Assembly (NCBI RefSeq): GCF_001279775.1
Contig: NZ_LGDG01000259.1
Span: 1 to 54,529, forward strand
From: Streptomyces sp. MMG1533
GTDB taxonomy: Bacteria > Actinomycetota > Actinomycetes > Streptomycetales > Streptomycetaceae
DNA length: 54,529 nucleotides
Direction of reading: 5' to 3'
A program made the position numbers and the translations under genes. Each line of letters begins with the position of its first letter. Positions within the stretch are counted from its first letter, which is position 1. Below are positions 42,896 through 50,915 of this stretch, piece after piece. A model generated the notes under the pieces. The model ran no database searches and was not told where the DNA came from. It saw nothing but the letters and a program-made list of their open reading frames with translations.

Positions 42896-43465
42896 ATGGG
42901 CGACCACAAAGAACAGCCACTTCGGGTGGGCGCGGCCGTACGGCGCCGGCGCCGGGCGCTGGAGCTCACCCTCGCCGTCGTGGCCGAGCGCAGCGGCCTC
43001 TCGGTCCCCTTCCTGAGCCAGATCGAGAACGAACGCGCGCGGCCCAGCCAGACCTCCCTGGAGAAGGTCGCCGACGCCCTGCGCACCACCGCCGTCGAAC
43101 TCCTCGCGGCCGCCGATCCGGCGTGCAGCGTCGATGTCGTGCGCTCCGAGGGGGTCGAGTCGGTGTACGAGCCGCGGGTGCGTTCCCTGGTGCGAGGTCA
43201 CCACCAGATGCACGCCTCGGAGTTCACCGGCGATCATGACGCCGGCCGTGAATTCCAGTACCGCAACGACCAGTTGATGTACGTCGCCGACGGCGCCGTG
43301 GAGATCGAGGCCGAGGGCCGCGCCTACCGGCTGGGCCGCGGCGACACCCTCTACCTCACCGGCGGTGTGCGGCACCGCTGGCGGGCGACGGTGGCCGACA
43401 CCCGTGTGGTCGTCGTCGCCGTGGCCGAACACATCGAGGCGGTCCAGGACCGACCGCGCCAGTGA
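42896..43465 (+). CDS. XRE-family regulator with a C-terminal cupin domain
   Basis: The protein has 189 residues from the ATG at 42896, with GGGAGGG 10 bases upstream. The HTH (about 10-65) reads VGAAVRRRRRALELTLAVVAERSGLSVPFLSQIENERARPS in part, and the cupin (about 100-180) has GDHDAGREFQYRNDQLMYVADGAVEIEAEG and YLTGGVRHRWRA. This architecture (SutR/PuuR-like) senses a small metabolite in the cupin. Its target is unknown; the coupled downstream gene and its own promoter are the nearest candidates. Its TGA overlaps the next GTG. Confidence 0.92.
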   Translation: MGDHKEQPLRVGAAVRRRRRALELTLAVVAERSGLSVPFLSQIENERARPSQTSLEKVADALRTTAVELLAAADPACSVDVVRSEGVESVYEPRVRSLVRGHHQMHASEFTGDHDAGREFQYRNDQLMYVADGAVEIEAEGRAYRLGRGDTLYLTGGVRHRWRATVADTRVVVVAVAEHIEAVQDRPRQ

Positions 43466-44175
43466 GGGTCGTCTCGCTCGTCCCGTCCCTCACCGAGGCC
43501 GTGGCCCGGGCCGGCACCCTGGTCGGCGCCACCGACTGGTGCGCGCATCCGGCCGACCTCGACGTCACCCGCGTCGGCGGCACCAAGAACCCGAAGGTGG
43601 ACCGGATCGTCGCGCTCGCCCCCGACCTGGTGATCGCCAACGAGGAGGAGAACCGCGCCCCCGACCTGGCCGCCCTGCGCGAGGCGGGCATCGAGGTGCT
43701 GGTGACCGAGGTGCGGGACGTGCCGCAGGCCTTCCGGGAACTCCAGCGCGTGCTGCAGGCGTGCGGGGCGAGGACCCGCCCCCGCTGGCTCGACGAGGCA
43801 GAGCAGGCCTGGTCGGCGCTACGGCCGCCCGAGCGCCGTACGACGGCGGTCGTTCCGATCTGGCGCCGGCCGTGGATGGTCCTGGGCCGGGACACCTTCG
43901 CGGGCGACGTCCTGGCCCGCCTGGGCGTCGAGAACCTGTACGCGGGACACGCGGAGCGCTATCCGCGCATTCCGGTCGAGGAACTGAGGGCCGCCGCGCC
44001 GGACGTCGTCGTACTCCCCGACGAGCCCTACCGCTTCACGGCCGACGACGGCCCGGAAGCCTTCCCCGGCCTGCCCTGCGCGCTGGTCAGCGGGCGGCAC
44101 CTGACGTGGTACGGGCCGTCGCTGGCCGAGGCGCCACGGGTGCTCGGCGAGGCGCTGCGAGCAGCCCGCCGCTGA
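43462..44175 (+). CDS. BtuF/helical-backbone metal receptor without a signal peptide
   Basis: The protein has 237 residues from the GTG at 43462, overlapping the XRE stop as GTGA. It has the class III binding-protein fold of cobalamin/siderophore receptors: VVSLVPSLTEAVARAG, VGATDWCAHP, VGGTKNPKVDRIVALAPDLVIAN and DVVVLPDEPYRF. There is no signal peptide or lipobox, so it should stay in the cytoplasm. No btuCD-type permease is nearby. The ligand (corrinoid, heme or another metal chelate) is unknown. Its 3' end overlaps the convergent TDT gene by 89 bases. Confidence 0.88.
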   Translation: MRVVSLVPSLTEAVARAGTLVGATDWCAHPADLDVTRVGGTKNPKVDRIVALAPDLVIANEEENRAPDLAALREAGIEVLVTEVRDVPQAFRELQRVLQACGARTRPRWLDEAEQAWSALRPPERRTTAVVPIWRRPWMVLGRDTFAGDVLARLGVENLYAGHAERYPRIPVEELRAAAPDVVVLPDEPYRFTADDGPEAFPGLPCALVSGRHLTWYGPSLAEAPRVLGEALRAARR

Positions 44176-45259
44176 GCAGGCCGCGCGCGGTGTGCACGGC
44201 GGTGGTGGCCCAGGCGGCGACGAGGACGCCGTACAGGCCGACGGCGAGCCCGTCGTAGGCGAGGAGCCCGGTGTGCCGGGCCAGTGCCTCCGCGCCCGTG
44301 ACGCAGGTGCCCACCGGGAAGGTGAACGCCCACCAGGTCATCGCGAAGCCCATGCCCTGCCGTCGCGCACGCACGACGTGCGCGGTGGCGAGCGCGAACC
44401 ACAGCAGGGCGAAGCCCATGACGGGAACTCCGTAGAGCACGGCGAAGACACCGAAGCCCGCGCTGTAGGGAGCCGGTACGACACCGGGTGCCATGTCCGC
44501 GAAGTTGCCGACGGCGGTCGTGGACTGGCCGAGCGGGCCGAGCACCAGGAACAGGGTCGGGGTGAGGGCGAGCGGCAGGGGCCCGGCGGTGATCAGCCGG
44601 GTGAAGACCACCGGCAGCATGGCCAGGGTCGCGAGCAGGCTCAGTCCGAACATGGCGAAGCAGGCGAGGAGCAGGGTTTCCCGCGGCTGACCGGGCGGCA
44701 GATGCGGCACGAGCAGCGGCCCGAGGGCCGCGGACACCATGGGCGCGACGACCGGCAACAGCCACACGGGCGTGGCCTGTCCAGGCTCCACGCGATGGCG
44801 TACGGCCATCAGGTACGGCACGGCGACGGCGGCCGCCAGCCCCACGATCGTCCCGGCGGTGAACAGCACGGCGTCGAGGGCGACCGCCGCCTCGACGCCG
44901 ATCCAGTTCCGGCCGACGGCGAGGGCGCCGCCGCCGACGGCGAGCAAAGCCATGGCGAGGCAGCCGTAGAAGGGGGCCGTGGCCGGGTCGAGGAGGTGGG
45001 CGCGGGCCTGGTCGCGATGGTGCCTCCAGTGCAGGGCACGGGCGCAGAGGAGGGCGACGAGCAGGGCCAGTGCGAGGGCCCAGATGACGGTGCAGGCGGT
45101 GTGCAGGCCGGGGACCTGCACGGGAAGGGCGGCTCCTGCGGTGGCGACGACGGCGGTGCCCATGACGCAGGCGTACCAGTTCGGTCCGAGGTGACGGACG
45201 GCGATGGCGCGCGGGGGGTGTGCGGTGGCACGGGGGAGAGGCCGGGCTGCGGTGACCAT
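44087..45259 (-). CDS. TDT/SLAC1-family (TehA-like) anion or dicarboxylate transporter
   Basis: The protein has 390 residues from the ATG at 45259. It has about ten membrane helices: HLGPNWYACVMGTAVVATAG at the start matches the family's first helix, then VIWALALALLVALLCARAL, PVWLLPVVAPMVSAALGPLLV and GMGFAMTWWAFTFPVGTCV near the end. The conserved Phe-rich pore helix is consistent with TehA/SLAC1/malate channels. The Arg/Ala/Pro-rich tail overlaps the convergent gene. It is divergent from a lysR gene, the probable regulator. Substrate uncertain (anions, C4-dicarboxylates or sulfite). Confidence 0.88.
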   Translation of the reverse strand: MVTAARPLPRATAHPPRAIAVRHLGPNWYACVMGTAVVATAGAALPVQVPGLHTACTVIWALALALLVALLCARALHWRHHRDQARAHLLDPATAPFYGCLAMALLAVGGGALAVGRNWIGVEAAVALDAVLFTAGTIVGLAAAVAVPYLMAVRHRVEPGQATPVWLLPVVAPMVSAALGPLLVPHLPPGQPRETLLLACFAMFGLSLLATLAMLPVVFTRLITAGPLPLALTPTLFLVLGPLGQSTTAVGNFADMAPGVVPAPYSAGFGVFAVLYGVPVMGFALLWFALATAHVVRARRQGMGFAMTWWAFTFPVGTCVTGAEALARHTGLLAYDGLAVGLYGVLVAAWATTAVHTARGLLSGGLLAAPRRAPVAPRPATARTTSGAAR

Positions 45260-45317
45260 GTGTTCACCGTCTCGCCGGTGAAGGGCCGCTACCAGGGAGT
45301 ATGTCTCTATGAGGGCA

Positions 45318-45323
45318 TAAGCT
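45318..45323 (+). promoter_or_regulatory. -10 element for leaderless lysR
   Basis: TAAGCT followed by 6 bases and the ATG at 45330 again places the transcription start at the A of ATG. CATAA (45316) and TTATG (45328) form a short inverted repeat over this region and may be part of the regulator's own site. No ribosome site precedes. Confidence 0.4.
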
Positions 45324-45329
45324 GACTTT

Positions 45330-46265
45330 ATGAGCGGCGATGGGGAACAGGACAAGTCCCGGTTCGCGGTGGGCGGCTCGCTGTCGCACCGGGTGCCGGA
45401 TCTCGGGGCGCTGGAGTTGCTGCTGGCGGTGGCGCGGCTCGGGAGCCTGGGCCAGGCCGCGCGCGAGCTGGGCATCACCCAGCCCGCCGCCAGCAGCCGG
45501 GTCCGCTCGATGGAACGCCAGCTGGGGGTGGCGCTGGTGGACCGTTCGCCGCGCGGCTCCCGGCTCACCGACGCCGGGGCGCTGGTCACCGACTGGGCGC
45601 GGCGGATCGTGGAGGCGGCGGAGGTCTTCGACGCGGGGGCGCAGGCGCTGCGGGACCGCCGGGACTCCCGGCTCCGGGTGGCGGCGAGCATGACGATCGC
45701 CGAGTACCTGTTGCCGGGCTGGCTGCTCGCGCTGCGCGCCCAGCGGCCGGACACCGCGGTGTCGCTCCTCGCCGGCAACTCGGCGGCGGTGGCGGAGCGG
45801 TTGCTGTCGGACGAGGCGGACCTGGGGTTCGTGGAGGGGCTCAGCGTCCCGACCGGCCTGGACTCCGTGGTCATCGCCCACGACCGCCTGATCGTGGTGA
45901 CGGCGCCGGGGCATCCGTGGGCGCGGCGTCGCCGTCCCCTGGAAGCGTCCGAGCTGGCTGCCACACCACTGATCCTGCGCGAGAAGGGCTCGGGCACGCG
46001 TCAGGTCCTGGATACGGCACTGGGCGGCCTCGCGCGGCCGCTGATCGAGCTGTCGTCGACCACGGCCGTGAAGGCGGCGGCGGTGAGCGGGGCGGGACCG
46101 GCGGTGCTCAGCGAACTGGCCGTGCGGGAGGAGTTGGCGATGCGGCGGTTGGTGAGCGTGCCGGTGGAGGGGGTTTCGCTGGCCCGGGACCTGAGGGCGG
46201 TGTGGCCCACGGGGCACCGGCCGGTGGGACCGGCGAGGGAACTGCTGTCGCTGACGCGCGGATAG
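45330..46265 (+). CDS. LysR-family transcriptional regulator
   Basis: The protein has 311 residues from the ATG at 45330. The N-terminal HTH (about 25-80) reads LGALELLLAVARLGSLGQAARELGITQPAASSRVRSMERQLG. The effector domain (about 110-305) has MTIAEYLLPGWLLALRAQ, ADLGFVEGL and REKGSGTRQVLDTAL, the last typical of CysB/CbbR-like folds. It is divergent from the TDT transporter with a 70-base shared promoter, so it probably controls that gene. The effector is unknown. Confidence 0.92.
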   Translation: MSGDGEQDKSRFAVGGSLSHRVPDLGALELLLAVARLGSLGQAARELGITQPAASSRVRSMERQLGVALVDRSPRGSRLTDAGALVTDWARRIVEAAEVFDAGAQALRDRRDSRLRVAASMTIAEYLLPGWLLALRAQRPDTAVSLLAGNSAAVAERLLSDEADLGFVEGLSVPTGLDSVVIAHDRLIVVTAPGHPWARRRRPLEASELAATPLILREKGSGTRQVLDTALGGLARPLIELSSTTAVKAAAVSGAGPAVLSELAVREELAMRRLVSVPVEGVSLARDLRAVWPTGHRPVGPARELLSLTRG

Positions 46266-46290
46266 GCGGGCGCTGCCGGGGGCTCCGGCC

Positions 46291-46514
46291 CAGACCTCCG
46301 CCCCCAGACCTCCGCCCCCAGACCTCCGCCCCCAGGCCTCCGGCCCCGAGCCTCCGGCCCCAGGCCTCCGTCCCCGAGCCTCCGTCCCCAGGCCTCCGTC
46401 CCCGAGCCTCCGTCCCCGAGCCTCCGTCCCCGAGCCTCCGTCCCCGAGCCTCCGTCCCCAGGCCTCCGTCCCCAGGCCTCCGTCCCCGAGCCTCCGGCCC
46501 CAGGCCTCCGGCCT
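46291..46514. repeat. minisatellite, 16 tandem copies of a 14-bp unit
   Basis: The unit is CAGRCCTCCGYCCC or CGAGCCTCCGKCCC. Sixteen consecutive copies start at 46291, 46305, 46319 and so on to 46501. It fills the gap between lysR and the amidotransferase gene, whose stop codon (46513-46515) lies in the last copy. The minus strand has runs GGGG and GGAGG, so it can form G-quadruplexes. The unit is not a multiple of 3. Confidence 0.95.
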
Positions 46515-47277
46515 ACGCCCGCCCTCCCCCACGCTCGGCTGCGCTCGCGCGGGGGGACCCCCATCCCGGCTCGGTGGGTCGAGAGGCGGGCCACGAGGAA
46601 GCCGCCTCCACCAGCGCCCGCATCACCCGCACGTCCTCACCCATCTCCGGATGCCACTGCACCCCCACCACCCAGTGCGGGCCGGGAAGCTCGACCGCTT
46701 CCACCGTCCCGTCCGCCGCGTACGCCGAGGCGATCAGGCCCGAGCCGAGGCGGTCCACCGCCTGGTGGTGGAAGGTGGGCACCGAGGTCTCCTCCGGGAC
46801 GACATCGGCGTACGCCGTGCCGGGGACCGGCTTCACCGGGTGCCGGCCGAAGACGCCGGGGACCTCCGCGTGGCCGTCGATGTGCTGGACGAGGGTGCCG
46901 CCCAGCGCGACGTTCAGCAGTTGCATGCCCCGGCAGATGCCCAGCAGCGGCATCCGTGCGGCCAGGGCCGCCTCGATCAGAGCGAGCTCCCAGGTGTCCC
47001 GGGCGCGTGCGGGCGGTCCGGTGCGGGGCTCGGCCTGCGCGCCGTAGCGGACCGGCTCGACGTCCGGGCCGCCCGCGATCACCAGACCGTCGAGGCGGGC
47101 CACGGTCGCCGCGGCGTGCTCCGGCGCGTCCGGCGGAAGCATCGCGGCCAGCCCGCCCGCGCGCTGCACGAGCCGCGGATACCCGGCGGGCAGCAGCGCC
47201 GCCTCCAGCTCCCACACGCCCCAGCGCGCCCCGGCCTCCAGGTACGTACTGACACCGATCAGCGGCCTGCCCGACAT
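46513..47277 (-). CDS. class I glutamine amidotransferase (gamma-glutamyl hydrolase, PuuD-like)
   Basis: The protein has 254 residues from the ATG at 47277. The catalytic Cys is in GICRGMQLLN and the His in GVQWHPEMGE. GGPDVEPVRYG and FHHQAVDRLG are typical of gamma-glutamyl-GABA hydrolases. It probably splits a gamma-glutamyl product of the neighbouring pathway to free glutamate. It is 61 bases after the regulator gene and on the same strand, so they are probably co-transcribed. The last 20 residues are Gly/Arg-rich and lie against the minisatellite. Confidence 0.9.
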   Translation of the reverse strand: MSGRPLIGVSTYLEAGARWGVWELEAALLPAGYPRLVQRAGGLAAMLPPDAPEHAAATVARLDGLVIAGGPDVEPVRYGAQAEPRTGPPARARDTWELALIEAALAARMPLLGICRGMQLLNVALGGTLVQHIDGHAEVPGVFGRHPVKPVPGTAYADVVPEETSVPTFHHQAVDRLGSGLIASAYAADGTVEAVELPGPHWVVGVQWHPEMGEDVRVMRALVEAASSWPASRPTEPGWGSPRASAAERGGGRA

Positions 47278-47338
47278 GTACCCCTCCGACCCGTCAATGG
47301 ACTGCCGTCATACCTTTTCGCCCGGGCGGTTCCCGTCC

Positions 47339-48073
47339 TCATGCCAGGAACCCCCGCAGCAGCGCCGCCGTCCCCGCGCAGTGCTCCCGCATCATCTCCC
47401 GCGCCCCGTCCGCGTCCCCGTCGAGGACCGCCTCGACCAGCGCGGTGTGCTGGCGCTGGGAGTGCTCGAGGTTGCGCACCAGGAGCGGGATGCAGTCGAG
47501 GAGGTCGTTCACCGAGGCCCGTACCGCCGCGTACTGCGCGGTCAGCGTCGGCGAGCCGCACAGCTCGGCGAGGGTGAGGTGGAGCAGGGTGTCCAGTCGA
47601 CGGTACTCGGACAGCGGGGCGTCCTGCGTGGCGGCCAGTGCCTCCCGCAGCCGCCCCGCCTGCTCCGCCGACAGGCCGTGCGTCGCGCACAGCCCGGCCG
47701 CACCCACCTCAAGGACCTCCCGGAAGCGAAGTACATCCTCGATGTCGACCTCGGTGACACGCCGCCGCAGCTCGTCCTCGCCGCCCGCGTCCGCACGCGG
47801 CAGGACGAAGGTTCCGCCGTACCGCCCGCGCCGCGACTCCACCAGCCCCTGGTCCTGGAGCACCTTCAGCACCTCGCGCAGCGTCACCCGGCTGATCCCG
47901 AGCCGCTCCGCCAGCTCCCGCTCCGCGGGCAGCCGCTCGCCGCCCGGCACCAGACCGAGCCGTACGACCTGGAGGATCTGCTCCAGCGCCTCCTCGAAGC
48001 CGTTGCCCGCCCGCACCGGCCGCAGTACCGGCGTCAGCCGGTCGTCCGGGCCGCCGTCAGCCTCCAGTGACAT
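47339..48073 (-). CDS. epuRI: GntR/FadR-subfamily regulator, EpuRI-like
   Basis: The protein has 244 residues from the ATG at 48073, with AAGGGGG about 9 bases upstream; 48094 is in frame but weaker. The winged HTH (about 25-90) has LPAERELAERLGISRVTLREVLKVLQDQGLVE and RRGRYGGTFV. The FCD effector domain (about 100-235) has VLRFREVLEVGAAGL and HTALVEAVLDGDADGARE, with conserved His/Asp metal positions. By synteny it is the regulator of the divergent glnA4-like gene, as EpuRI in S. coelicolor. The ligand is unproven here. Confidence 0.88.
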   Translation of the reverse strand: MSLEADGGPDDRLTPVLRPVRAGNGFEEALEQILQVVRLGLVPGGERLPAERELAERLGISRVTLREVLKVLQDQGLVESRRGRYGGTFVLPRADAGGEDELRRRVTEVDIEDVLRFREVLEVGAAGLCATHGLSAEQAGRLREALAATQDAPLSEYRRLDTLLHLTLAELCGSPTLTAQYAAVRASVNDLLDCIPLLVRNLEHSQRQHTALVEAVLDGDADGAREMMREHCAGTAALLRGFLA

Positions 48074-48158
48074 GTGACCGTGCCCCCTTCCCAAGCAATG
48101 GTTCTCCGCAATACCTTATGGCTTCCGGCTGACCGAAGAAGCCGAAGGAGGCTTTCCC
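48074..48158. promoter_or_regulatory. shared promoter region of the regulator and glnA4 genes
   Basis: There are 85 bases between divergent starts. GGCTTC (48120) and GAAGCC (48138) form short inverted arms 13 bases apart, and TGGT...ACC near 48099-48115 resembles FadR-type half-sites weakly. I cannot fix an operator. Confidence 0.3.
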
Positions 48159-49529
48159 GTGGCAGACCGCACACCCCCGCTGAGCGTCGAGGACCTGCAC
48201 GCCCTCGTCGCCGGCGGTGAGATCGACACTGTCGTCCTGGCCTTCCCCGACATGCAAGGGCGGCTCCAGGGCAAGCGGTTCGCCGCCCGTTTCTTCCTCG
48301 ACGAGGTCCTCCACCACGGCACCGAGGGCTGCAACTACCTCCTCGCCGTCGACACCGAGATGAACACCGTCGACGGCTATGCGATGTCCTCCTGGGACCG
48401 GGGCTACGGCGACTTCGCCATGCACCCCGACCTGTCCACGCTCCGCCGCGTCCCGTGGAACGCCGGTACGGCGATGCTGATCGCCGACCTCGCCTGGAAC
48501 GACGGATCCCCGGTCGTCGCCGCCCCCCGCCAGATCCTCCGCCGCCAGCTGGAACGCCTCGCCGAGCACGGTTTCACCGCCCAGGTCGGCACCGAGCTGG
48601 AGTTCATCGTCTTCAAGGACACCTACGAACAGGCGTGGGACGCGAACTACCGGGGGCTGACGCCGGCCAACCAGTACAACATCGACTACTCGGTCCTCGG
48701 CACCGGCCGCATCGAGCCGCTGCTGCGCCGCATCCGCAACGAGATGGCGGCCGCCGGCCTCACCGTCGAGTCCGCCAAGGGCGAGTGCAACCCCGGCCAG
48801 CACGAGATCGCCTTCCGCTATGACGACGCCCTGGTCACCTGCGACCAGCACGCCGTCTACAAGACCGGCGCCAAGGAGATCGCCGCCCAGGAGGGTGTGT
48901 CGCTCACCTTCATGGCCAAGTACAACGAGCGCGAGGGCAACTCCTGCCACATCCACCTCTCGCTCGCGGACGCGGCCGGGAACAACGCCATGGAGGGCTC
49001 GGGGGACGACCCGGGCGGCATGTCCGAGGTGATGCGCCACTTCCTCGCCGGACAGCTGGCCGCACTCCGCGACTTCTCGCTGCTCTACGCCCCCAACATC
49101 AACTCCTACAAGCGCTTCCAGCCGGGCTCCTTCGCCCCGACCGCGGTCGCCTGGGGCTACGACAACCGCACCTGCTCGCTGCGCGTCGTCGGCCACGGCC
49201 GCTCCCTGCGCTTCGAGAACCGGCTGCCCGGCGGCGACGTCAACCCGTACCTCGCGGTGGCCGGGCTGGTCGCGGCCGGGCTGTACGGCATCGAGCAGAA
49301 GCTGGAGCTGCCCGAGGAGTGCCCGGGCAACGCCTACACCGCCGGATTCGAGCATGTGCCGACCACCCTGCGCGAGGCCGCCGACCTCTGGGAGAACAGC
49401 CCGATCGCCCAGGCCGCCTTCGGTGACGAGGTCGTCGCGCACTACCGCAACATGGCGCGCGTCGAACTGGACGCCTTCGACGCCGCGGTGACCGACTGGG
49501 AGCTGCGCCGCTCCTTCGAACGCCTGTGA
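48159..49529 (+). CDS. glnA4: glutamine synthetase-like gamma-glutamyl ligase, GlnA4 type (ethanolamine)
   Basis: The protein has 456 residues from the GTG at 48159, 7 bases after AAGGAGG. It is a type I GS fold: GTELEFIVF (metal Glu), NPGQHEIAFRY, CHIHLSL, NSYKRFQPGSFAP and FENRLPGGDVNPYLA. The regulatory adenylylation site NLYDLP is absent. The order with a GATase, FadR-like regulator, ALDH and SDR matches the S. coelicolor ethanolamine cluster, where GlnA4 makes gamma-glutamylethanolamide. GS-like polyamine ligases (GlnA2/GlnA3) are the alternative. Confidence 0.9.
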   Translation: MADRTPPLSVEDLHALVAGGEIDTVVLAFPDMQGRLQGKRFAARFFLDEVLHHGTEGCNYLLAVDTEMNTVDGYAMSSWDRGYGDFAMHPDLSTLRRVPWNAGTAMLIADLAWNDGSPVVAAPRQILRRQLERLAEHGFTAQVGTELEFIVFKDTYEQAWDANYRGLTPANQYNIDYSVLGTGRIEPLLRRIRNEMAAAGLTVESAKGECNPGQHEIAFRYDDALVTCDQHAVYKTGAKEIAAQEGVSLTFMAKYNEREGNSCHIHLSLADAAGNNAMEGSGDDPGGMSEVMRHFLAGQLAALRDFSLLYAPNINSYKRFQPGSFAPTAVAWGYDNRTCSLRVVGHGRSLRFENRLPGGDVNPYLAVAGLVAAGLYGIEQKLELPEECPGNAYTAGFEHVPTTLREAADLWENSPIAQAAFGDEVVAHYRNMARVELDAFDAAVTDWELRRSFERL

Positions 49530-50908
49530 GGCCCCTCTTGTCCGCCGAGCACACCCTGGAAGTACTGAACCCCGCGACCGAGGAGGTCGTCGCCACCGTC
49601 CCGGCCGCCACGGCCGCCGACGTGGACACGGCCGTCGTGCGCGCCACGCGGGCACAGGCCCGGTGGGCCGCCCTCGCGCCCGGCGACCGGGCCCGGCTGC
49701 TGCGCCGGTTCGCCGTCGCAGTCGACGAACACCTCGAGGAACTGGCGCGGTCGGAGGTCCGGGAGGCGGGCCACACCGTCGGCAACGCCCGCTGGGAGGC
49801 GGGCAACGTACGCGATCTGCTCGACTACGCGGCCGGGGGAGTGGAGCGGCTGACGGGACGCCAGATCCCGGTGCCCGGCGGCCTCGACGTCACGATCCTC
49901 GAACCGCTGGGTGTCGTCGGCGTCATCGCCCCCTGGAACTTCCCGATGCCGATCGCGGCCTGGGGCACCGCCCCCGCGCTCGCCGCGGGCAACGCGGTGA
50001 TCCTCAAGCCCGCCGAGACGACCCCGCTGACCGCGCTGCGCCTGGCCGAACTCGCCCTGGAGGCGGGTCTGCCGGAGGGGCTGTTCCAGGTACTGCCCGG
50101 TCACGGCCCCGTCGCGGGCAACGCGCTCGTCGAGCACCCGGGCGTGGCGAAGATCGTCTTCACCGGGTCAACGGCGGTGGGCAAACAGGTGTTGGCAAAG
50201 GGGTCCGCCCTCCTCAAGCGCGTCACCCTCGAACTCGGCGGCAAGAGCCCGAACATCGTCTTCGCCGACGCCGACCTCGAAGCCGCCGCGGCCGCCGCCC
50301 CCATGGCCTTCCTCGACAACTCCGGTCAGGACTGCTGCGCCCGCACCCGCATCCTCGTCCAGCGCAGCGCCTACGACCGCTTCCTGGACCTCCTCGCCCC
50401 GGGGATCGAGTCGGTCCGCGTCGGCGACCCGGCCGACGAGCAGACCCAGATGGGCCCACTGATCTCCAAGGTCCAGCTGAACAGGGTCCGTTCGTACGTG
50501 ACGGACGATCTGAACGGCATTCGCGGCAAGGCCCCCGAGGGCCCCGGCTTCTGGTTCCCGCCCACTGTCCTGACCGGCGTCGACCCGCACGCGCGCGTGG
50601 CCGTCGAGGAGGTCTTCGGCCCCGTCGCCGTCGTCCTCCCCTTCGAGGAGGAGGCGGAGGCCGTGGCTCTTGCCAACGCCACCGACTACGGCCTCTCCGG
50701 CTCCATCTGGACCCGGGACGTCGGCCGCGCCCTGCGCGTCTCCCAGGCGGTCCGCGCGGGCAACCTGTCCGTCAACTCGCACTCCAGCGTCCGCTACTGG
50801 ACGCCCTTCGGCGGCTTCAAGCAGTCCGGCATCGGCCGCGAGCTCGGCCCGGACGCCCTCACCGCCTTCACCGAAACCAAGAACGTCTTCATCAGTACGG
50901 AGGCCTGA
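49526..50908 (+). CDS. NAD(P)-dependent aldehyde dehydrogenase
   Basis: The protein has 460 residues from the GTG at 49526, overlapping the glnA4 stop as GTGA. It is a classical ALDH: APWNFPMPIAAWGTAPALAAGN, KPAETTPLTALRLAELA, FTGSTAVGKQV, LELGGKSPN (general base Glu), GQDCCARTRILVQ (nucleophilic Cys in a Cys-Cys pair) and EEVFGPV. In the ethanolamine pathway it would oxidise the gamma-glutamylated aldehyde to the acid. The role is inferred from context. Confidence 0.93.
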   Translation: MRPLLSAEHTLEVLNPATEEVVATVPAATAADVDTAVVRATRAQARWAALAPGDRARLLRRFAVAVDEHLEELARSEVREAGHTVGNARWEAGNVRDLLDYAAGGVERLTGRQIPVPGGLDVTILEPLGVVGVIAPWNFPMPIAAWGTAPALAAGNAVILKPAETTPLTALRLAELALEAGLPEGLFQVLPGHGPVAGNALVEHPGVAKIVFTGSTAVGKQVLAKGSALLKRVTLELGGKSPNIVFADADLEAAAAAAPMAFLDNSGQDCCARTRILVQRSAYDRFLDLLAPGIESVRVGDPADEQTQMGPLISKVQLNRVRSYVTDDLNGIRGKAPEGPGFWFPPTVLTGVDPHARVAVEEVFGPVAVVLPFEEEAEAVALANATDYGLSGSIWTRDVGRALRVSQAVRAGNLSVNSHSSVRYWTPFGGFKQSGIGRELGPDALTAFTETKNVFISTEA

Positions 50909-50915
50909 GCCACCC

